Shown here in pieces: positions 46,401 through 57,167 of a stretch of 64,000 nucleotides of DNA. How positions within the stretch are numbered: the first letter of the stretch is position 1; every line of letters starts with the position of its first letter. The stretch is from assembly GCA_945859605.1 (NCBI GenBank), contig OX243824.1, positions 28,827,581 through 28,891,580 of the forward strand, read 5' to 3'. The DNA is from Lumbricus rubellus (lineage: Eukaryota; Annelida; Clitellata; Crassiclitellata; Lumbricidae). The notes beneath the pieces were generated by a model, which was given only the letters and a program-made list of their open reading frames with translations, was not told where the DNA came from and ran no database searches. The position numbers and the translations under genes were made by a program.

Positions 46401-47085
46401 CGTATTTATCCTTCCAAATCTTTTCCAGACCGTTCATTGCCGTTTTCCCCATTGTTACCCTCCTCCTTATTTCCATATCACTTCTTCCCTCCTTCTCTGT
46501 CATAGATCCCAGGAATGTGAAGCTCGATACTACCTCTATCGTTTCTCCATCCACCTAAAAGTTTTCCCATGTTGCAGTTGTCATAACCTTTGTTTTCTTT
46601 ACATTGAAGTATAGTCCCGCCTTTTCGCTTTCCTTCCTGACTCTTCTTATTAGCTCGACTAGGTCGTCCCTCTTACCCGCCAATAATGTCGTATCATCGG
46701 CGTACCTCAGATTATTCAGTATTTTCCCCGCTATCCTTACCCCCTCTGTTGCCTCCTCCAATCCAGCCCTCCTCATAATTCTCTCGGCATACAGATTGTA
46801 TAGATATAGATACTTAATACATAGAAGACCTTTAAGAACCTTGTAATAGTGCTCCTGCAAACAACAGTTACTATATGAAGTGAAATGTCCCTAAGAACAG
46901 AAATGTCAAACACAAGCAACAGAATACACAGAAAACTAGATGCATCACCAATACTGAATCCAACCAACCCCACACTTGGAGTCAAACCAACAAATTCCCA
47001 TCTACAGCTGAGAAACGTCAGTACGTTCAGAGCCTCTAAACCAAGCTGTGTCGAAAGCATGGAGTGACAAAGTGCAATGACTTTG

Positions 47086-47129
<44 letters not shown>

Positions 47130-50100
47130 TTTTGTTTATTCAAAACATCAGGCTAGCAGAATGCAGTTTGTTACATTTAGTTAGTTATTTGAAGGTTTTA
47201 CATAAGTGTGTACTGTGTCTGTGTTGTTCTGATAATTATATGCCACAACTAACTCTAGTAGGATTTATTAATATTTTGGTCTGATGCCTCTGCCCAGCTA
47301 TTCCATCATATGGTGGAAGATGACACACATCTGGCTATCCTTCAAACCAATAAATGCATGCAAAATAAGCACTCGTCACTTGCCCACAACACAAGTGATG
47401 GTCGACTGTTGAGCTTCGCAGACCCGCATCACTTCTCAACAGCCAAATTACTCAGCAGTTACTGTAGTCTATTCTGTCCATAGATACCTTATGCGAATGA
47501 AATGAAATAATATGGAAATTAAACTAAACAAATTACAAAAAAACATACAAATTTCTAAGATTCATACACCGTGATTTAAAAAAACTAAGCCAAACTGTTT
47601 TTCATATATCTATGATGCCTGATAACATATCACGCTAAAATTTACCAAATATTTAGAGAAGTGGACCAAGAATATGACTGAAAACCTAGGGTTTCAAGCA
47701 TAGATTGAGTATTCGCATATTACAAATATTAAGATTTTCAAATATTCACGAATATTAACGAATATTAAAACCGCCAACGAATATTATATTCGTAAAATAT
47801 TATGTTAATTAAAGAAATTATTTATTCTTGTTCTTTCACAAAATTCTTTATTCTAATTTTTATTTTGTTATTTTTATGAAAATGTTTAACTTGCACTGAA
47901 TGAATTGTACAAAATTCAATTAGCCTACACTATTAGTCTGTATAAGTAAGAGACAACAACTTTAATAGATTATTATTATTAAAAACTTCAAGGTATCTGC
48001 TGGGTCTGGTCAATGTGACCATGTGGCATTCATATCACATTCGATACTTAATGACAGTTAATGTTGGTCACTTTGTCTGTCTAACTTCTGACCATCCTCC
48101 CGAACAGAAAAGAGGCAAAGCCATTGATGGCAGTTGGCATATAGCAGCAATTATAGACCTAGCGGGCTAACTTAGAAATAAACTTTAACTGCCAAATAGT
48201 AACTGCAAATTGATAAAGAAGTTTTATATCAGTGTAGCAGGATGAGTAAATATAAATGCCAATGCAGGAAATAATATTGCCAGATTACAAGCAAAAATTA
48301 TCCCGATCTCAGCATATTAAGCGCATCGCATAGTTTAATTCAGCCTTTCCCTGTATGCGAGTGAATGTCATGTAGACATACAGAAACTTAAACTGCTTTA
48401 CCGGGTAACTAAACATTGCGGTTTCGATGGTTCACTTTAATACATTAACGAATATTTACGAATATTTACGAATATTAAAAAATCTTAATATTCACGAATA
48501 TTTACGAATATTAAACCCAAAAGTCACGAATACTCAATCTATGGTTTGAAGCCCATATCAAGCGAATTTGCATACAGGCAAGACAATCACTTTACGCCCT
48601 GCGGATTATGACTGCGCAGTGCGCACGGCCTCAAGGGTCCGAGCCTGCATGACGTTAGGATGACCGCAGTGGCCCGAATGTCATACGCGGCCCCGGCATG
48701 GTGGGGATTTGCAACAGAAACTTGATTTCCAATGTCCTTTTGTGTGCCTTGCTACCGACTTGCTTCATGAATGCTGTACATCAATAATTATCAAGCTGCA
48801 AATAACAATGAAACATGTACTTGAGGACCTTTTTCAAGCACATGTTCGTTGCCTTGCAGCCGGAAGGTTGCAGGTTCGAATCCACCTCAAGCTGCTGTGT
48901 AGAGACCATGGGCAAGTCATCCTTCACTCACAATTGTTCAGCGCTTTGGCATGAAACTCCGATTCAGAGTCCGCGCTTTAGTCAGGAGCGCTTCTGAGTA
49001 GGAATCTTGAAGGCACACAAACATGTAACTCAAGTACTAGCAACAACCATACCAGTAATAAAAGGTGTTATTAGACACTCGTATTTGGAGTTTTCCAATG
49101 CAGAGACATACGTTTACTTTTGAAACTAAAGTTATTTGTGGGACTAAGATTAAGCTGCGGCTTGTGTTTATATTGAGTCCTGGGCACGACGTTAAACTGC
49201 AGCCATTCTCCGCCACAGGGAACCAACAACGTCCCTGCGCCGGTCCTAAGCCCGGACAAAGGAAGGAAGGCATGCCAGATGGGTGGCGATACGCTGGCAG
49301 TAAAAGACCAAGACGACTGAAATCCGAAAAAACCACGACACAAGTGACATAGCTACCCAGATGCTTCAAGGTGTCATGATGTGGAGCAGACATGCACAGG
49401 CCAGTCAGGACAGACCAGTGGAGAGAGTCGGAGGAGAGAGCGTGGGACACCTACGGGCATTGACCCAGGTTGTCTTTCGTACCTCTTTCCCAATATTCTC
49501 TTCAATCAGGCAAGGTGCTCCAAGATGTTAATGGTATGGAGCAGACCTGCTGACCGGTCCGGTTGAAGCTGGGTAACATGACGCGAGACAGACTCAGACA
49601 GAGAGTGGCGTCGGACTCCGATGGGCATTGAGCCCAATGATACTGATGATGATGATGATGATAATGATGTGTTTATATTGGGTATTTAATTAAATTGTAC
49701 AACTGATTGGCACTGTGCTCATATTTGTTCCTGGTAATCAAGTGGTGATAATTGGCTTTCTAATTCTGTACTTAGTTACTCATGCAGTTGTTTTCTGTAC
49801 CCAGATACTTGCATAAATTTCCTATGTTAGTACTTGTACCAGCTAGTCATACTGGTACTAGCTACTGAAATATATGTATTTGCATTTCAACTGCAATTTT
49901 TGGTCGTTGAAACAAGGTCAGAAAGTAAATTTAAAAAGTACTTCTGCTTACCCGCTCGTACAAAAATGTTCTGTCCTATATCAATCTTTGGATCGAGCTG
50001 ATTCCGAGTGAATTCGAAGTTACCATGTTTAAAGTTACATTTAACAGCCCATTCAAAGGCAGCAGTCTCCAGTTCCTTGTGATAAAGCTACAAGAAAGCT

Positions 50101-53100
50101 CACATGCATATATCTAGCGGTTTATATGGGAGGAATTGCAATGACTGCATATGCAAAGACGCACTGAGTTTAAGATTCTAATGTCATGTCATGTCAATAC
50201 GCCAGCGACGGTTGGCTACATGAGTGGACCAAAGTACTCCAGCAAGATCTATCCTTTACAGTCCGCAATAGCGCCGCTCCTGTTAAACCGGTCCACAGCG
50301 TGATGTTATCAAGCCAGCACATTCTAGGTCTACCGCGACCATGAACACCCTGCACCAATCCGGTCATGACACTATTTTCAATATTGTCCATCTGTCGCAG
50401 GATGTGACCGAAGTATCGTAATTTCCGGATTTTGACATGGCCTAATAACTCGCTTTTTGTCCCTGCTAATCTGTAAACTCGTTCATTAGTCAACATTTCT
50501 GTCCATGAAATACGTAGTAGTTTCCTAATGCATTTGTTTTCGAAAGCCTGTATAAGTCTTTCCTCCTCCTTCTTTAGAGTCCATGTCTCACAACCGTATG
50601 TTGGCGTTGCCACTGGCCACACTAAGGCCCTCATCAGTCGTATCTTTGTCTTGGAGCCGATTCCCTTGTTCTTCCAAACCTTTGTCAACTTAATCATGAC
50701 TGATCGGCTAACCTTGACTTCACTTCTACATTACAGTCTGCATCTTTCGATACTCTGCTTCCCAGATAGACAAAGGAGTCTACCTGTTCTAATCTACCAT
50801 TGATTACTCTTATATCCAACACCGTGTCCGTATTTGTCATGACCTTCGTCTTTGCAGCATTAATCTTCATTGTATACTCATTTGCAGATCTCTCAACTCT
50901 GTCCACCAATTCTTGTAGCTCCTCTGGTGATGTTGTCAGTAATACAATGTCGTCCGCGTATCTTAGGTTGTTAATGGTTTTACCCCCGATTCTGAATCTA
51001 CCGGTGTCCGGTGAATCCTTCCAAGGCTTTCCACATTACTTGTTCAGCTAAAATGTTGAAAAGGCATGGTGAAAGGTTACACCCTTGATGCACTCCTTTC
51101 TTAACTCTGAACCATGGTGACGTGAGTCCATCTACACAGAGCGCCTCTGAGTAGATATCTTGAAGAGGCGCTATATAAATTCTCAGAATGAATGAATGAA
51201 TGAATCTGTCCTAATATTTGCGCGTTGTTGTTTATAAAGTTTCTGCAGCAGCTGAACTATTTGAGGCGGGAAACCCATTTCTAACATGGTTAACCAGAGT
51301 TTGTCGTGTTGTATCATGTCAAACGCTTTTGTGAAGTCAATGAAGCAAAAATATAATGGTTGGTTTCTTTCCCATGCTCTTTCGAGAATTATTCGGAGAT
51401 TTGCGATTTGGTCACGTGTGCCTCTTCTAGGTCTAAAACCAGCTTGTTCTTGGGCGATCTCGCTTTCAAGTTTGGATTGTATCCGTTCTAGAATCACACG
51501 TAACAGGATCTTGCTTGCATGAGAGACCAGAGCGATAGTACGATAGTTTCCGCAATAAAGCAGGTCACCTTTCTTGAAAAGTGGAATGAAAGTTGACTGT
51601 GTCCACTCCTCTCGCCACTCCCCGTTTCTCCACACCTCCGTGCATATGTCGTGAAGTTTAGTCAGCATCATTTCCCCGCCGTACTTAAGCAGTTCAGCGG
51701 CTATCTCATCTGGACCTGGTGCCTTTCTTGTAATTGATTTTAGCAAAGCTCGCCTGATTTCTTCCTTCAAAGGTGGGGGAATCCCTTTCTTGAACATCTA
51801 TCTCTTTGTGATCGTCCACATCGTCATACAACTCCTCGCAGTATTCTTGCCATCTTTCATTCTCCTTCTTCGGGTCCACAATTTTTGTCCCTACGTTGTC
51901 TTTAATGGCTGTGGTGCGCGGAGTGAACGATTTGGTGAGCCTCTTTACGGTCTGGGAGACAGATCTGCTGTTGCCTCTTTTTGCGTTTTCCTCCAACTCA
52001 CAGCATAACGTTTCTAGCTCCGTTTGTTTGTCCCTGCGCAGCATTCTTTGCACTTCACTTCGTAATTTTTTTTACTCGTCTGCAGACTTTGCTTTTGCTT
52101 CACGCTTCTTTTTTATAATTTCAAAGGTGTCGTCTGCAATCCAGTTTTTGTGTATAGTTTTGTCTTTTTGTAATATCACACTAGCAGCACCTAGTGTGAC
52201 GTCTTTCAGTTATTGCCATAGTTCGTCAGGTGTGCGCGGTTCGGTGACTCTTTCCAACTCTTCAAATCTATTGGCCACTTCAAGTTGGTACTGCCATTAG
52301 ATTTCTTGGTTGCCAAATTTTTCAATATCAATCATAACTGGTCTGTTGATCCGTTTCTTTTTAAACCTTAACTGTAGTGTCAACACCACGAGATTGTGGT
52401 CAGAGTCACAGTCCGCGCCCAAACACGTTCATGCATTATTTACTGATTGTTTCCATTGTTTGTTGATCAAAATGTAGTCAATCTGCGATCTGGTGACTTT
52501 GTCTGGACTCCTCCAAGTATATCTATGTCTGTTATGCAGTCGGAAGAGTGTATTGGCGATCACCAGTTTGTGTTCCTCACAAAAATCTACTAGTGTCAGG
52601 CCCCTCTCGTTTCTCATGCCGTGACCATACCTTCCAAGAACATCAGACTCCATTGAGTCCTCTCCTACTCGTGCATTGAAGTCACCTGTAATCACACTTA
52701 TGTTTCGTTTAGGTGTTGCTGCCAGCACTTCCCTCATCTCTCTGCAAAATTCCTGCATTTCTTCATCTGACTTGTCCGTTGTTGGTGCGTAGCACTGCAA
52801 TATAGTTAATAGTTATGTCTCTAGGTTTTGAGGCGAATGTAGCTGTTATTATTCTGCTGTTCACTGGATTGTACGCATAGGCCAGCGGTTCTCAACCTTT
52901 TTTGTGCGGCGACCCCTTTCTAGCATTTCGAAAGTTGTGACGACCCCTAACAACGAAATTGATAGAACAACCTCCCCTTCAAGCTCAATTTTTATGCATT
53001 TTCATTTCACAATTCGAATAACTGCTTTGGACAATTATATGAGGTTTCCTGGCATTGCGAATCTGAGTGCTACCTATTCGATAGTTTGAAGTTCAAGTTT

Positions 53101-56100
53101 CATAAGTCTATTCGGCAAGATGACGGGTCTGGTGAGGGGGCTGTAAGAGCTTCTCCCCATTTGCGAAATTTTTAGATTTTCACACTGCAACGGAATCAAT
53201 TTAAGCTGTCATTCTAACGAAATTGCTCATCATTTGAGTGCTGATAGTTGTTTAAGTCTTCAAAAGTGCCCCTCGCATTATTTAAATTCTTTTGAATTTC
53301 CGCACTGCAATGGTAACATATTACGCTTTAATCTCAAAACATTTCTCACGATAACATTGCGAAAATACATGGTTTAGAAATTTAGTAGCCTAAATTCCTA
53401 TATCCACTGTATAGGCTAACGTTTTTGAATTTCCAAGTAGCAATGGTAGCATTTTCAGATGTGAGCTTCGAAAAATTGCTCATGTTTCAAGGCTTCAAAG
53501 TGTCGTCTCCCAATTGTCTACGATTTTGGAGGATTTGCATAATGTAACTGTAACATTTTAGGCTGTCATCTTAACAAAGTTACTCATGATTTCAGTGCTG
53601 AAATGCGTTATTTAAAACTTCAATAAAATAAATGTCCCTACATGGGCCTATTGTGTGAAATGTTTCTAATTTACAAACGGTAATGATAACATTTTAAGCT
53701 GGCATCCTAATAAAATTGTTCGTAATCGATAAGCAATGGATGATACTTTATAAATTTATAATGACCTTTATTAAATAAATGTAACAAATTGGAAAATATA
53801 AACAGCTAGGTATCCACCACTAATTTTTGAGGGGACCGTTCTCTGTCACCCTAAGTCTCCGTCTCTGTAGGCCTAATGACCTCACTAGAGATGATTGCAC
53901 TGATTCTTTGAGCAACCCGAATATTGTTTAATTTTTTTAGGTGAATGGCAAAAGTGGAATTTATATTTGAAAACTAAAACGGAAAATATTTAAATAACCG
54001 CTGTAATCTAACGAACGACTCATAACAAAAGTATTAGCAACATTTATTTTAAATTGTTATAGTGTAGTAGATAAACCGTTTAAATTGCTATTACATATTT
54101 TAAAAATTTCTGAAGGGTCAGGCGACCCCTGGCAAATCGTCAGGCGACCCCCGTGGGGGTCGCGACCCACAGGTTGAGAACCGCTGGCATAGGCGCAACC
54201 ACCCTATGGGACCCACGGGACGCGTCCCCTCCAACTTTTGAGTGGTCCCTTAACTTTATTATTATGGTCCCCTCCAACTTCTAGGATGTGATTCATTATG
54301 GTCCCCCCAACTTTCAGGACGTGATTGCACCTATGATTGTACGATGCTAGACAAGCGGCGACCCTCTTATTAATCCAAATGGCAACCCCATGATGCTCAC
54401 GACCTTCTTTTCCCGAAAATAGTACAGTGTGCCCATCTTGTGTTTTAAAGTGTCCAGTGCCTGACCATTTAGTTTCAGATAACCCGCATAATATGTTGAT
54501 GTCAAGTCTTGTTAACTCGTTGCTGAGTATCGACAACTTGCCTAATGAGTTTAATTCTCTCACATTCCACTGTCCTATTCTTGAGCGACATCTTCTGTTC
54601 AAGGAGTGCATATCCGTTTTTTCCACTTCAGGTCTTTTTTCTAATGATGGTGCTGCCGATAACGGCATCGCCGGATCAAGGAGATAGTAGCACACTTACC
54701 GACACCCACCCTATCTGCAATGGGTGCCGCGGACCTTTTTATCCTGGGCGATGTCCGAGCCAGTATTGATTGCTTTTTTGTTCGATCCATTCATGTTCTG
54801 TGGGGAGATGAAAGACTAACTGAGCACCCCAGTCTCTTGTTAGCCTGGCAGTTGATTCACCGTTGTACCAGGTTGGACCCGGCATGCGCCTCATCATAGT
54901 TCGATGACCACCATTTCAGCATATCGACCGCTTCCTCCGCCAATCATCAAAAAGAGCCACGCTGCCACCCATGGTTCTGATGGTTTAAGGTTGGCCAACA
55001 ACCGGTTGTAGTTTGAGTCGTACACAGGAACGCTTGACTCCAGTACTGAGTACCATTTTCTTGCTGATCACGCAGTTGATTAACCGTTGCATCAGGTTGG
55101 ACCTAGTATGCGCCTAATCATACGCTCGGCGGCTGCCGTTGGGTGCATTAATTGGCGCTCCTCATCCGCCAGTGACCGATAAGAGCTGTGCTGCTGCCCA
55201 CGACTCTAGATTCTAATACTTATTGTATAATTGCCTCTCAGATCAAGCCTCCAAATATCTTACAAAACTTTGTGTGCCATAGCAGGCTGTAGACCTGTTC
55301 CTTTGCTTTGCCAAACAAGCGTTCCTTTTGCTCGAACTTCCACGAACATGTTCGCAGTGGACTTCTTTGTCTGTCGTTGTCTACCTGTTGTCTACCTCCC
55401 CCATAGGTTCATATGTCCAACGATGCTGTAGACCTGTTCCTTTGCTTTGCCAAACAAGCGTTCCTTTTGCTCGAACTTCCACGAACATGTTCGCAGTGGA
55501 CTTCTTTGTCTGTCGTTGTCTACCTGTTGTCTACCTCCCCCATAGGTTCATATGTCCAACGATGCCACTCATCTCTATTCTGTACCACTATCTCTTCTTT
55601 CCCCTGAAACCTTCCTTTGCCATCATTCAGCCCAGTAGCACGTTCTTGGTATTCCTCATAATAATAATCTTCGTTTAATGACTCAATCTGACAAACCGCA
55701 GAATGATTACAGGCACAGGTTATAAGAAACACGGCCTACCATAGCACGACACGCAAGTCGGCTTTACAGCATTGGGTTCGATATCTTAACTGCCTTAACA
55801 CTAATGGCCCAAGTGCTGGATCACTCCTGGTTCGGCCAAGCCAGAAGTGGGAAGGGCTATCTTATTTTCAGCAGGACCCAAGTCAAGTTACAACACAACA
55901 GAAAAACGCCAATGGCAGCGAACTGCAATTTTAATAAATTAATGCCCTGTGTGAGGCTCGAACCAGGGTCGCTTGGATGATACTCAGTTTAACGACCAGC
56001 GCGCTCTCAAGTGAGCTACTGACTCCCTCCTCATGTCTTTCTTCCTCCATTCTTCCTTCGATGATGTCTCCTACCAATCCATTTTTTCTGCTATCCTTAT

Positions 56101-57119
56101 ATAGTCCCCCAGCATTGACCTTTTCTCCTCTCCCACCTTCTGTAGAATTTCTTCATTCGTCTTGTGCTCCCTCTAGCTGAATCCTTTCATTCTGCACAAA
56201 ATCCTCATTTCAAAAGACTCCAATCTTCTTATATCATCATTCCCCATTGTCCATGTTTCAGAGCCATACAGGACTACACTCCACACCAGCATCTTGACCA
56301 TTCTCATTTTCAGGTTCTTATTTAGTCTTCCTCAGAGAAGTTCCCCTTGTTTGTATATAGACCGCTTTTTCCCACGGCTGCTTCTTCTTTATTTCCACAT
56401 GGCACTTTGCATCATCTGTGACCATACTCTTCAGGTAGCAAAATTTATCGACTTGTCCTCCCCTCTTAACCCTTTAATGCTGGAGTGTATATGATTTCCC
56501 ATACCATTTACTACCATCTCGGCATTAAAGGGTTAATGTCATCTTAATTGCTTTTCTCCTCTGCTTATCTTCATAACCTGTGTCTTCTTGATGTTTATTT
56601 CTCATGTCCTATTCTGTTGATCAGTGGCGTAACAACCTGGCCGGGGGCCCGTGGACATTCTAAGCCTTGGGGCCCTTAATTAGGTTACCCGTTACCGAGA
56701 CTATAGAGTAGGATTAAAGAGATAGCTATAAGCTATTTGGGTTAAAATCAAGAGTGAGATTATATTTATAGAGTGCTAATTAATTAATTATGGTGTCGAT
56801 CCTGGTGCCACAAACAATAATAATAATTACGACAATTTATTTGGCGCCGTAAACGGCCACGCCGATAATACAATAGTGATGCGATGATGGATAGATAATG
56901 TTCAATGGTGTCTAATAGGTACCTACTGGACTGGCTGTGTTGGATAGGGTGTGAGAATTATGATGACTCATTGGGGGAGATTCTGTTGGACTTTGGAACT
57001 TTTAGTCTGCATCTGCATGAGGGTAAAACATTTCAGAAGGGAGAGTGAGCTCGGTGAGGGTCAAGTCAGGGTCACGTCAATCTTGCATCTCCAATCTTCC
57101 ATGGCAAACCGGTTGGTGT

Positions 57120-57167
<48 letters not shown>

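Larger units (their letters stand above)
52868..54343. mobile_element. Small hAT-type MITE (148 bp), itself split
   Basis: Ends CATAGGCGCAACC and GATTGCACCTATG; target duplications ATTGTACG at 52868-52875 and 54336-54343. The 1.3-kb hAT is inserted seven bases from its left end. It interrupts the RTE endonuclease. Terminus related to 1512-1773. Confidence 0.9.
50180..54770 (-). mobile_element. RTE-type LINE, nearly full coding span, inactivated
   Basis: In minus order: endonuclease start GQWNVRELNSLGKL and LCGLSETKWSGTG (54620-54420), then two nested DNA elements, then CYAPTTDKSDEEM, SVITGDFNARVGED and TWRSPDKVTRSQIDYIL (52800-52430), a linker, RT with KAPGPDEIAAELLKYGG, FIPLFKKGD, AGFRPRRGTRDQI and FIDFTKAFDMI (51797-51300), a small insertion, GVHQGCNLSPCLFNI and NNLRYADDIVLL (51100-50950), then VYLGSRVSKDADC, YGCETWTLKKEEE and RYFGHILRQMDN to 50194. 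Several frame shifts make it dead. It sits in CAP intron 1 in gene orientation. Confidence 0.92.
55530..56612 (-). mobile_element. RTE-type LINE 3' region, split by a SINE-like insert
   Basis: Minus strand: VTDDAKCHVEIKK (~56400), YGSETWTM-like text (~56260), EEILQKVGEE (~56150), and the end WHRWTYEPMGEVDNR at 55530-55570. Many breaks. Related to 3120-3600. Confidence 0.75.
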
